DNA from: CAZMGT01 sp964565895
GTDB lineage: Bacteria; Armatimonadota; Zipacnadia; UBA1398; CAZMGT01
Length of the DNA: 56,723 nt
Direction of reading: 5' to 3'
Assembly: GCA_964565895.1 (NCBI GenBank)
Contig: CAZMGT010000019.1
Location: 1-56,723, forward strand
Shown: positions 8,737 through 16,790 of the stretch, piece by piece
Layout of the letters: every line of letters starts with the position of its first letter
How positions within the stretch are numbered: position 1 is the first letter of the stretch
The notes under the pieces: generated by a model
The model's input: only the letters and a program-made list of their open reading frames with translations
The model's database searches: none
What the model was told of the DNA's origin: nothing
Made by a program: the position numbers and the translations under genes

Positions 8737-9597
8737 ATGGGCGCGCAACGCACTCCCCGCGGGCGGCTGTTGCCGGGCACGGCGATCGAGGTGCTCAACG
8801 AGGGCGTCGAGCGCGGGAGGATTCGCCACGCCCTGTTCGACTTCGACGGCACGCTCTCCCTCATCCGCCAGGGCTGGCAGCAGGTGATGATCCCCATGAT
8901 GGTGGACATCCTTGCGCAAACGCCGCGCGCCGAGGAGCGCGAGACGATGGAACGCGTGGTGACGGAGTTCGTGGAGCGGCTTACCGGCAAGCAAACGATC
9001 TATCAGATGATTCAGCTCTGCGAGGAAATTCGCGCGCGGGGAGGCACGCCCGCCGACCCGCTGGAGTATAAGCGGCAATATCACGAGCTGCTCTGGGAGA
9101 AGATCAAGGGGCGCGTGGAGGGGCTAAAGCGCGGGACGATTAGCCAGGAGCAAATGCTCGTTCCGGGGTCGAAGGAGATCCTCGCTGAGCTTCGTGCGCG
9201 CGGGGTTAAGCTATACCTGGCGAGCGGCACAGACCGCGCGTTTGTCATCGACGAGGCGCGGGCGCTGGGCATTGCCCAGTTTTTCGGCGAGCACATCTAC
9301 GGCGCGCTGGACGACTATCGGCGGTTTTCCAAGGCCATGCTCATCGGGCAGATAATCGAGGAGAACAACCTCAGCGGGCCGGAGCTCGTGGCGTTCGGCG
9401 ACGGCTACGTGGAGATCGAAAACGCCAAGCAGGCGGGCGGGATTGCCGTGGGCGTGGCTTCGGACGAGGTGCGCCGCGCGGGGATCAACGAGTGGAAGCG
9501 CCAGCGGCTCATCGGCGCCGGCGCGGACATCATCATCCCCGACTTCCGCGAGGCGCGCCGGCTTGTCGCCTATCTGTTCGCGGAGGAGGGTTGCTGA
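8737..9597 (+). CDS. HAD-family hydrolase
   Basis: A 286-residue HAD-superfamily phosphatase or phosphotransferase. Motif I is DFDGTL (residues about 35-40), motif II lies at LYLASGTD, a lysine-bearing segment (RFSKAMLIGQ) follows, and motif IV is VAFGDGYVEIENAKQAGG. A large alpha-helical cap lies between motifs I and II. The start ATG is preceded by GGAG. Its stop overlaps the start of the next gene (TGATG), and that gene overlaps the sugar-kinase gene, so the three are almost certainly one translationally coupled unit. This suggests it dephosphorylates an intermediate made by the kinase, but the substrate is not shown by the sequence. Confidence 0.83.
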   Translation: MGAQRTPRGRLLPGTAIEVLNEGVERGRIRHALFDFDGTLSLIRQGWQQVMIPMMVDILAQTPRAEERETMERVVTEFVERLTGKQTIYQMIQLCEEIRARGGTPADPLEYKRQYHELLWEKIKGRVEGLKRGTISQEQMLVPGSKEILAELRARGVKLYLASGTDRAFVIDEARALGIAQFFGEHIYGALDDYRRFSKAMLIGQIIEENNLSGPELVAFGDGYVEIENAKQAGGIAVGVASDEVRRAGINEWKRQRLIGAGADIIIPDFREARRLVAYLFAEEGC

Positions 9598-10565
9598 TGC
9601 CCTACCCCACGTTCGACCGCTCGCGGCTGCGTCTGCAGCCGCTCGCTCAGCGCAAGAGCGATCTCGACCTTTCCTTTATCCTCGCGCTTGAGGACGAGCC
9701 GCCCCCGTTCGACCACCCGGACCTCCCCGCGCTGGCCGAGGCAGTCGTTCGCGCGCGGCGCGCGGGCGCGGCGGTGATCATGATCATCGGGGCGCACGTG
9801 GTGCGCGCGGGCGTGTCGCGGTTTGTCATTGACCTGCTCGAGCGCGGCGTAGTTACCCACCTGGCGAGCAACGGGGCGGCGCCGATTCACGACTTTGAGT
9901 TTGCCCTTGCCGGCGAGACGACGGAGAGCGTGGCGCGCTACATTCGCACAGGCGAGTTTGGCCTGTGGGAGGAGACGGGGCGGTTGAACGAAGCGGCGAG
10001 GCAAGCGGCACGCGAGGGCCTGGGCCTGGGGGAGGCGATCGGCCAAATGATCGCCGAGGGCGACTTTCCCCACCGCGAGATAAGCATTTTCGCCGCCGCC
10101 TATCGCTTGGGCGTGCCGGCTACGGTGCACGTGGGGGTTGGCTACGACATAATTCACGAGCACCCAAACTGCGACGGCGCAGCGCTGGGCGCGGCATCGT
10201 ACACGGACTTTCTCGTTTTAGCGCAGAGCATGATGAACCTGGAGGGCGGCGTGTTGCTCAACTTCGGCAGCGCGGTAATGGGGCCGGAGGTCTACCTGAA
10301 GGCCCTGGCCATGGCGCGCAACGTCGCCCGGCAAGAGGGGTGGGAGATCGCCCACTTTACCACGGCGGTGTTCGACCTCGTCGCGCTGCCCGACGACTTT
10401 CGCAGCGAGCCGCCGAAAAGCGACCCGCGCTATTACTTCCGCCCGTGGAAGACGATTCTCGTGCGCACGGTGGCCGAGGGGGGGACGAGCTACTACATCC
10501 GCGGAGACCACCGGGCGACCGTGCCCGCGCTGCACCGGCTAGTTGTGGAGCAGATGGAGCGATGA
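9597..10565 (+). CDS. Deoxyhypusine-synthase-like conserved protein
   Basis: A 322-residue protein that resembles deoxyhypusine-synthase-like bacterial proteins. Recognisable stretches are IIGAHVVRAGVSRFVIDLL, THLASNGAAPIHDFEFAL, an EETGRLN segment and NFGSAVMGPEVYLKAL. True deoxyhypusine synthase modifies eIF5A, which bacteria lack, so the substrate must differ. The family is usually annotated as hypothetical. It is sandwiched, with overlapping stop and start codons, between a HAD phosphatase and a PfkB-type kinase, suggesting a dedicated small-molecule or carbohydrate pathway. An NAD-dependent Rossmann-like fold is expected from homology; catalysis is not established. Confidence 0.65.
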   Translation: MPYPTFDRSRLRLQPLAQRKSDLDLSFILALEDEPPPFDHPDLPALAEAVVRARRAGAAVIMIIGAHVVRAGVSRFVIDLLERGVVTHLASNGAAPIHDFEFALAGETTESVARYIRTGEFGLWEETGRLNEAARQAAREGLGLGEAIGQMIAEGDFPHREISIFAAAYRLGVPATVHVGVGYDIIHEHPNCDGAALGAASYTDFLVLAQSMMNLEGGVLLNFGSAVMGPEVYLKALAMARNVARQEGWEIAHFTTAVFDLVALPDDFRSEPPKSDPRYYFRPWKTILVRTVAEGGTSYYIRGDHRATVPALHRLVVEQMER

Positions 10566-11602
10566 CCCGCGCGCAGCTAGAGGAGATGCTCGAGCGGTTT
10601 GCGCAGTTGCGCATTGTCGTCGTGGGCGACTTTTTTCTGGACAAGTATCTCGTCCTCGACCCGCGGCTTGAGGAGAGGTCGCTGGAGACGGGCCTTGCCG
10701 CGCGGCAGGTGGTCGCCAAGCGTATGAGCCCCGGAGCGGCGGGGACGGTGACCTCGAACCTGCGCGCCCTGGGCGCAGGGACGGTCCTTGCCCTCGGGGC
10801 GATCGGCGACGACGGCGAGGGCTATGAGCTGCTCCAGGGCCTGCGCGCGACGGGCGTTAACACGGAGCACCTGCTCGTCTCGCGCGAGATATTTACCCCG
10901 ACGTATACCAAGCCCATGGAGCTTCAGCCCGACGGCACGGAGCGCGAGATCGAGCGCATGGACATTAAGAACAGGCGCCCCCTGCCCCGCAAGATCGAGG
11001 AGCATGTCATCTCCGCGCTGCGCCAGCTGGCGAGCGAGGCGCACGCGGTGGTCGTCTCGGACCAAGTGCAGGAGCGCAACTGCGGGATAATTACCGACGG
11101 CGTGCGCGAGGAGCTGGCGCGCCTCGGGGCGGAGCTGGGGAACGTCGTGTTCTTTGCCGACTCGCGCGAGCGCATCGGTGAGTTTCGCAACGTTATCGTT
11201 AAGCCGAACATGACCGAGGCCGTGCGCGCGACAAAGCCGGAGGCCACGGGGAAGCCGGAGCTGGAGCTCGCCGCGCGCTGCGCGAGGGAGCTCTCTCGGC
11301 GCACGGGGCGGCCGGTGTTTATGACCGCGGGCGAGCGGGGCATTGTCGTGGTCGAGGGCGAGCGCTGGGAGCTCGTTCGCGCTATTGCCGTGCGCGGCGC
11401 GATCGATATCGTAGGCGCGGGCGACAGCGCCACGGCGGGGATCGTGTGTGCCCTGTGCTGTGGGGCGCGGCTTAGGGAGGCGGCCCTGCTTGGGAATATC
11501 GTCGCTTCGATTACCATTCAGCAGATCGGGACGACGGGGACGGCCTCGCCGGCGCAGGTGCTCGCGCGGTTCGACGAGCTTGACGCGCAAGGCAAGGGCT
11601 AG
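10562..11602 (+). CDS. PfkB-family sugar kinase, HldE/RfaE kinase-like
   Basis: A 346-residue carbohydrate kinase. The N-terminal VVVGDFFLDKYL segment resembles the heptose-7-phosphate kinase domain of RfaE/HldE, and the C-terminal GAGDSATAGIV motif holds the catalytic aspartate and anion hole of the PfkB family. The ATG overlaps the stop of the preceding gene (ATGA). The two genes upstream are a HAD phosphatase and a deoxyhypusine-synthase-like protein. Kinase plus phosphatase recalls ADP-heptose synthesis, but no nucleotidyltransferase domain is fused or adjacent, so the sugar is left open. Confidence 0.8.
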   Translation: MTRAQLEEMLERFAQLRIVVVGDFFLDKYLVLDPRLEERSLETGLAARQVVAKRMSPGAAGTVTSNLRALGAGTVLALGAIGDDGEGYELLQGLRATGVNTEHLLVSREIFTPTYTKPMELQPDGTEREIERMDIKNRRPLPRKIEEHVISALRQLASEAHAVVVSDQVQERNCGIITDGVREELARLGAELGNVVFFADSRERIGEFRNVIVKPNMTEAVRATKPEATGKPELELAARCARELSRRTGRPVFMTAGERGIVVVEGERWELVRAIAVRGAIDIVGAGDSATAGIVCALCCGARLREAALLGNIVASITIQQIGTTGTASPAQVLARFDELDAQGKG

Positions 11603-11613
11603 CGGCCAGGGGG

Positions 11614-12060
11614 CTAGTATTCGCGCTCGCGATAGATGAGCGGGGTAAACGTCGCCTTGTTGCGCCCCGCGGCGACGACTTTGCCCACGATAAGCTTCGT
11701 CGAGCCCAAGTCGAACACGTCGCTGACCTCGCAGTCGAGCCACAGGGCGCAGTTTTTCAAAATGGGCGAGCCGGTTTTGTGGGTTTCCGTCTCCACGGTG
11801 GCCAGCTTGTCTACATTGCGGCCGGACTGCGTGCCGAAGTGTCGGCCGAGCTCCTGCTGGCCCTCCTCGAGCATGCTTAGGCCAAACGCCCCGCTTTTTA
11901 AGATTAGCTCGCGCGTGTAGCTTTGCGCGCCCACGGCAATGAGTACCTTGTCCGTGGCCACCTGCGTCGCCCAAGCGACGGCGAGGGCGCTGGCCTTGTC
12001 CTCATGGCGCGCGCCGACGATATATACGCCGTGGCAGAGCATGTCGTGCGTGAGCTTCAT
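11614..12060 (-). CDS. Flavin reductase domain protein
   Basis: A 148-residue protein of the FMN-binding split-barrel (flavin reductase-like) family. The VAWATQVATDKVLIAVG strand pattern, the GAFGLSMLEEGQ segment and the length fit stand-alone flavin reductases. The ATG at 12060 sits seven bases after GGAGGT. The gene converges on the sugar-kinase gene with only 11 bases between the stops. It is likely a cytoplasmic FMN-binding oxidoreductase; the partner is unknown. Confidence 0.82.
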   Translation of the reverse strand: MKLTHDMLCHGVYIVGARHEDKASALAVAWATQVATDKVLIAVGAQSYTRELILKSGAFGLSMLEEGQQELGRHFGTQSGRNVDKLATVETETHKTGSPILKNCALWLDCEVSDVFDLGSTKLIVGKVVAAGRNKATFTPLIYREREY

Positions 12061-12218
12061 GGGCAACACCTCCGCGGGGCGGACCTTCGCCCGCGGGCAG
12101 GGCGCGGCCTTCGTTTGCGCATTGGGCGGCTGTTGGGCAAAGGGCTACCGCGCGGTGGGCGAACAAGCTATGATATCGCGCGGCGTGTAGCACGCATGAG
12201 AAGGGAGCGAGCGTTAAC

Positions 12219-13232
12219 ATGAGGCGCAAGCGGAGGACCATCCGCTGCGGACTGATCGGCTACGGTGGAGCGTTTAACATGGGTCTGACGCACGGGAGGC
12301 AGATCGAGGCCGTGCCCGGGTTGGAGCTGCGCGCGGTGTGCGACATCGACCCCGCGCGCACGGCGCAGGCCGCCGAGGACTGGCCGGGAATCGAGACCTA
12401 TAACGACGCCGAGGAGATGCTCGAGAAGGCGGACATTGACCTGGTCACGGTAATCACCCCGCACAACAGCCACGCTGAGCTGGCTATTTTGTGCCTTAAC
12501 GCGGGCAAGCACGTTGTTGTGGAAAAGCCGATGTGCCTGACTATGGCCGAGGCGGACGCGATGATCGACGCCGCGCGGAAGAACAAGGTAATGCTCAGCG
12601 TCTACCACAACCGGCGCTACGACGGCGACTTTATGACGCTGCTTGAGCTGTGCCGGAAGAACATTCTGGGAGAGATCTTTCGCGTGGAGATGTGGCACGG
12701 GGGCTTTCGCAAGCCGCGCAAAGATTGGTGGCGCTCGGACAAGGCGATCTCCGGCGGAACGTTTTACGACTGGGGCGCGCATTACCTCGATTGGCTGCTG
12801 AACATCGTCCCCGCGCGGGTGGAGACGGTCGCCGGCTACTTTCAGCCGAACATTTTGTGGAAGGACATTTCCAACGAAGACCACGTGGAGGCGATCATTA
12901 AGTTCGCCAACGGCTGCGTGGCCAATGTGCAATTTTCGACCGTGGCGGCGATCGGCAAGCCGCGCTGGCGCATTTTGGGAACGAAGGGCGCGGCGCAGTC
13001 GGAAAAGGACCACTTTGCCGTGAACACCGAGGTGCGCGGGATGAGGGCGAGCATGACCGTGCCCTATCGCGAAAGCGCGTGGCACCGCTATTATGAGAAC
13101 ATCGCGGACCACCTGCTGCGGGGGAAGGAGCTGTATGTTAAGCCGGAGGAGGCGCGGCGGGTGATCGCCATTATGGAGCTGGCGGAGAAGTCCTCGGAGC
13201 AGGGCAAGCCCCTGCCCATGCCGTATGACTAG
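12219..13232 (+). CDS. Gfo/Idh/MocA-family oxidoreductase
   Basis: A 337-residue NAD(P)-dependent sugar dehydrogenase-type protein. It has an N-terminal Rossmann segment (IRCGLIGYGGAFN), the family-defining VVEKPMCLTMAEAD motif with the catalytic lysine, and a C-terminal beta-sheet substrate domain with YHNRRYDGD and a DWGAHYLDW segment bearing the usual histidine. No export signal is visible, so it is probably cytoplasmic. It directly precedes the GH95 gene (36 bases), so a role in processing sugars released by that enzyme is a reasonable inference. The exact sugar is unknown. Confidence 0.88.
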   Translation: MRRKRRTIRCGLIGYGGAFNMGLTHGRQIEAVPGLELRAVCDIDPARTAQAAEDWPGIETYNDAEEMLEKADIDLVTVITPHNSHAELAILCLNAGKHVVVEKPMCLTMAEADAMIDAARKNKVMLSVYHNRRYDGDFMTLLELCRKNILGEIFRVEMWHGGFRKPRKDWWRSDKAISGGTFYDWGAHYLDWLLNIVPARVETVAGYFQPNILWKDISNEDHVEAIIKFANGCVANVQFSTVAAIGKPRWRILGTKGAAQSEKDHFAVNTEVRGMRASMTVPYRESAWHRYYENIADHLLRGKELYVKPEEARRVIAIMELAEKSSEQGKPLPMPYD

Positions 13233-13268
13233 GCGAGCGCTGGAGCGCTGCACCGCGGAGGGATGAGC

Positions 13269-16181
13269 ATGGGTATTCGGGCGTGCGCTTGGGCGCCGCT
13301 TGCCCTTTGCCTCGCTGTGGTAGGCGCGCGGGCGGCAAGTGGCGAGTGGACGCTGCTGCGCGTTCCGGGGCAGTGGGAGAGGCAGGCCGGGGGCAAGTTT
13401 GCCCAGCTCGACGGCTTTGCCTGGTATCGCTGCTTCGTGCGCGTGCCTCAGTCGTGGGCGGGCGAGGCGCTCACGCTGTATCTGGGGCGCATTGATGACT
13501 GCGACGAGACGTTTTTCAACGGCCGGCGTGTGGGCGCCACGGGGCGAATGCCGCCGAAGTATCGCACGCAGTGGGGGCGCGAGCGGCGCTATACCGTGCC
13601 CGCGGAGCTCGTGCGCGCGGGGAAGTATAACCTGATTGCCGTGCGCGTTTACGACGGCGGGGGCTCGGGCGGGTTCTCCGGCCCAGCGCCAACGCTGTAT
13701 TGCAAGCGGGGGACGATTCCCCTCGACGGACAGTGGCAGTTTCGCCCGGGGGATAACCCGGCGTGGGCGAAATGGCCGGGCGACCCAGAGGGGGCGGAGG
13801 CGGAGCGGGCGATCGAGGAGTTTCGGCAAAGCGCGGAGGAGCCCGCGGGCGAGGTGGAGTTTATCCTGAGCGGCCAGGCCCCGCCGCCGGAGAGCCCGTG
13901 GGTGCTGTGGTATCGCCAGCCGGCGCGGGAGTGGCTCGAAGCCCTTCCCGTGGGCAACGGGCGGCTGGGGGCGATGGTGTTCGGCGGTGTCGTGCGCGAG
14001 CGCCTGCAGCTCAACGAGGACACGTTTTGGTCGGGCTGGCCGCGCGACAGGAACAACCCCGAGGCGCTGAAGCACCTGGAGGAGGTGCGCCAGCTCATTC
14101 GCGAGGGCAAATATGCCCAGGCCGACGAGGTCGCCGACCGCTATCTTCTGGGCAACCCGCGGCGGCTCGAGGCATATCAGCCCGTGGGCGACCTGCGGCT
14201 GGAGTTTGGCCACCGCGAAGTGGCCGACTATCGCCGCGAGCTGGACCTTGCCCAAGGCATTGCCCGCGTGAGCTATCGCGCGGGCGAGGCGCGATTTGTG
14301 CGCGAGGTATTCTCCTCGGCGCCGGACCAGGTGATCGTTGTCCGCGTGGAAAGCGACGCGCCGCGCGCGGTTTCTTTCGCCGTGAAGCTGGACAGCCCGC
14401 AGTCGTTTACCACGACAGCGGAGGGGCGCGACCTGCTCGTTATGCGCGGGGTGTGCGTGCACGGGGAGCGGCCGGACTCTGAGGTAGACCCCAAGCGCGC
14501 CCTGCGCTTTGCGGTGTACGTCCGCGCGAGGGTTGAGGGGGGCACGGTGCGCGCGGAGGGCGAGAGCTTGCGCATTAGGCGGGCGAACGCGGCGACGCTG
14601 CTTTTGGCGATGGCCACGAGCTACGGCGGCCGCGATCCTGACCGCGCCTGCGCGGGGTATCTCGCGCGGGCGGACAAGCCGTATGAGGAGCTGCGCCGGG
14701 CACACGTTGCCGACCAGCGCAGGCTGTTTGACCGGGTGGAGATCGACCTCGGCCATGTCGCGGAAGCCGAGCGGCGGCCCACCGACGAGCGGCTTGCCGC
14801 GCTGCGCGAGGGGGCGGAGGACCCGCAGCTTATGGCGCTGGAGTTTCAGTATGGACGATACTTGCTCATTGCCAGCTCGCGGCCGGGGACACAGCCGGCC
14901 ACCCTGCAGGGGATTTGGAACGACAACGTGCACCCGCCGTGGGGGAGCAAGTGGACGACGAACATTAACCTAGAGATGAACTACTGGCCGGCGGAGGTGT
15001 GCAACCTCGCGGAGTGCCACGAGCCGCTGTTTGACCTGATCGAGGCGATACGCGTGGAGGGGCGGAAGACGGCGCGGGTGCACTATGGCTGCCGGGGCTG
15101 GGTCCTGCACCACAACACGGACATTTGGCACTCTACCGTTCCCGTAAACAAGGGCGACCACGGGGTGTGGGTAACGGGCGCGGCGTGGCTGTGCCAGCAT
15201 TTGTGGGAACACTATGCGTTTAGCGGGGACAAGGAGTTTTTGCGGCGGGCATATCCCGCGATGCGCGAGGCGGCGCAGTTTTTCCTGGACTTTTTGATCG
15301 AGTGGAAAAACGGGTGGCTGGTGACCTGCCCCTCGGCCTCGCCCGAGAACAAGTTTCGCACGCCCGACGGCCAGCGCGCGGGCCTAAGCGCCGGCCCGAC
15401 GATGGACACGGAGCTCGTCTGGGACCTGTTTACCCACTGCATTAAGGCGAGCGAGATTTTGGGCATCGACCGCGAGTTTCGCGAGCGGCTACTAGAGACG
15501 CGGGCGCGCTTGGCCCCGCTGCAGATCGGCAAATATGGCCAGCTTCAGGAGTGGCTCGAGGACTGGGACGACCCGAACGACCACCACCGGCACATTTCGC
15601 ACATGTTCGCGCTGTATCCGGGGAACCAGATTACCCTGCGCGGGACGCCGGAACTGGCGCGCGCGGCGCGCAAGTCGCTCGAGATGCGCGGCGACGGAGG
15701 CACGGGGTGGAGCAAGGCGTGGAAGATTTGCCTTTGGGCGCGGCTGGAAGAGGGCGACCACGCCTATAAGCTGGCGCGCGACCTTGTCGCCCATAACACG
15801 TATCCGAACCTGTTTAACGCCCACCCGCCGTTTCAGATCGACGGCAACTTCGGCTATACCGCGGGGATCGCGGAGATGCTGCTGCAGAGCCACGCGGGCG
15901 AGCTGAGCCTGCTCCCCGCGCTGCCCCGCGCCTGGCCCACGGGCTATGTGCGCGGCCTGCGCGCGCGTGGGGGGTTTGTCGTGGACATCTATTGGCAGGA
16001 TGGAAAGTTCGCCCTCGCCGACATCCGCTCCACGTTGGGCGGGCCGTGCCGCGTGCGCGTGCCCCGGCGGGGGAGGGTTGTTGTTAACGGGGGACGCGTT
16101 GCCGTGGTGCGCCGCGCGGGCGGGGTTAACGAGTTTCAAACGAAGCCGGGGGAGACCTATCGCGTAACCCCCGAGCGCTAG
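13269..16181 (+). CDS. Exported GH95 alpha-L-fucosidase/galactosidase-type glycoside hydrolase with N-terminal jelly-roll domain
   Basis: A 970-residue exported enzyme. The start is placed at the second of two close ATGs because GGAGGG lies six bases before it and directly abuts the first. After a signal peptide, residues about 25-145 form a galactose-binding-like jelly roll of the kind seen in beta-galactosidases. Residues about 215-950 are a complete GH95 module: the LPVGNGRLGAMVFGG start, N565-I-N567 within INLEMNYWP, E693 within SPENKF, and D858 within QIDGNFG. These match the catalytic Asn, Glu and Asp positions known from bifidobacterial AfcA. GH95 enzymes release alpha-linked L-fucose or L-galactose by inversion. 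Plant or algal glycans are likely targets. Confidence 0.9.
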   Translation: MGIRACAWAPLALCLAVVGARAASGEWTLLRVPGQWERQAGGKFAQLDGFAWYRCFVRVPQSWAGEALTLYLGRIDDCDETFFNGRRVGATGRMPPKYRTQWGRERRYTVPAELVRAGKYNLIAVRVYDGGGSGGFSGPAPTLYCKRGTIPLDGQWQFRPGDNPAWAKWPGDPEGAEAERAIEEFRQSAEEPAGEVEFILSGQAPPPESPWVLWYRQPAREWLEALPVGNGRLGAMVFGGVVRERLQLNEDTFWSGWPRDRNNPEALKHLEEVRQLIREGKYAQADEVADRYLLGNPRRLEAYQPVGDLRLEFGHREVADYRRELDLAQGIARVSYRAGEARFVREVFSSAPDQVIVVRVESDAPRAVSFAVKLDSPQSFTTTAEGRDLLVMRGVCVHGERPDSEVDPKRALRFAVYVRARVEGGTVRAEGESLRIRRANAATLLLAMATSYGGRDPDRACAGYLARADKPYEELRRAHVADQRRLFDRVEIDLGHVAEAERRPTDERLAALREGAEDPQLMALEFQYGRYLLIASSRPGTQPATLQGIWNDNVHPPWGSKWTTNINLEMNYWPAEVCNLAECHEPLFDLIEAIRVEGRKTARVHYGCRGWVLHHNTDIWHSTVPVNKGDHGVWVTGAAWLCQHLWEHYAFSGDKEFLRRAYPAMREAAQFFLDFLIEWKNGWLVTCPSASPENKFRTPDGQRAGLSAGPTMDTELVWDLFTHCIKASEILGIDREFRERLLETRARLAPLQIGKYGQLQEWLEDWDDPNDHHRHISHMFALYPGNQITLRGTPELARAARKSLEMRGDGGTGWSKAWKICLWARLEEGDHAYKLARDLVAHNTYPNLFNAHPPFQIDGNFGYTAGIAEMLLQSHAGELSLLPALPRAWPTGYVRGLRARGGFVVDIYWQDGKFALADIRSTLGGPCRVRVPRRGRVVVNGGRVAVVRRAGGVNEFQTKPGETYRVTPER

Positions 16182-16197
16182 GACGCCGCGGGCGAAG

Positions 16198-16785
16198 CTA
16201 GCTTGTTGGCGTGGGCGCCGGCGTTTGCGGGGTGGGCGTGGGGCTGCGCGTGCCCACTATGGGCGCGCGGAAACGGCCGTTGGTGAACAGGACGTAGCCC
16301 GTGCCTCCCTCGCGCATGAGCTTTAGCTCGAACGTCCCCACGACTTGGGTTGCGGAGAGCTCGGTAATGGTAATCGTCCCGCTGCTTCCTTCGATGTCGG
16401 AGGAGAACACAGCGCCCTGGTGGAGGGTAAATCGGGCGCGGGCCTCCTCGCCGCTCGGGGAGAGGTGAAAGGTAATGGGGAGCTCGGCGTCGTCGGCGGG
16501 GAAGGGGAAGCTGAGCTCGAGGAGGTCCAGCGCCTCGAGGCTCGGCCCGCCCAGGGCCTCGACGCCGATGCGCGCGCCGTCTATGCGAAAGGCGACCAGT
16601 GTGCCCGGGACGCCATAGGCGGTGTCGAATGTCGTTCGGCCCTCCAGGCCGAGGAGGTCGGAGGTTAAGCTTCCCGCGGCAAGGCCCCCGCCTGCCCCGG
16701 GGCAGCCCCAAAGGGCAAGCAGCGCGCACAGCCCCCCAGCGAGGGCGCAGCGCAGGGCGAGAGTATGGCGCCGAAGCACGGCCAT
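16198..16785 (-). CDS. Small predicted lipoprotein of unknown function
   Basis: A 195-residue protein. The N-terminus has a charged start, a hydrophobic stretch and LWGC, a slightly unusual lipobox with Trp at -2, so lipid anchoring is probable rather than certain. The body is beta-rich with several acidic segments and no motif I recognise. The C-terminus is a proline/threonine tail (PTPTPQTPAPTPTS), typical of a surface spacer. The ATG is five bases after the glmS stop with AGGAG overlapping that stop, so it is the last gene of the cdaA-ybbR-glmS run. Confidence 0.62.
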   Translation of the reverse strand: MAVLRRHTLALRCALAGGLCALLALWGCPGAGGGLAAGSLTSDLLGLEGRTTFDTAYGVPGTLVAFRIDGARIGVEALGGPSLEALDLLELSFPFPADDAELPITFHLSPSGEEARARFTLHQGAVFSSDIEGSSGTITITELSATQVVGTFELKLMREGGTGYVLFTNGRFRAPIVGTRSPTPTPQTPAPTPTS

Positions 16786-16790
16786 CGCTC

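Noticed and set aside
12168..14933. A 921-codon open frame opposite the GH95 and Gfo/Idh genes
   Set aside because: Long antisense frames are expected in GC-rich coding DNA. Its product is low-complexity Arg/Pro/His/Ala and the opposite strand encodes two clear enzymes.
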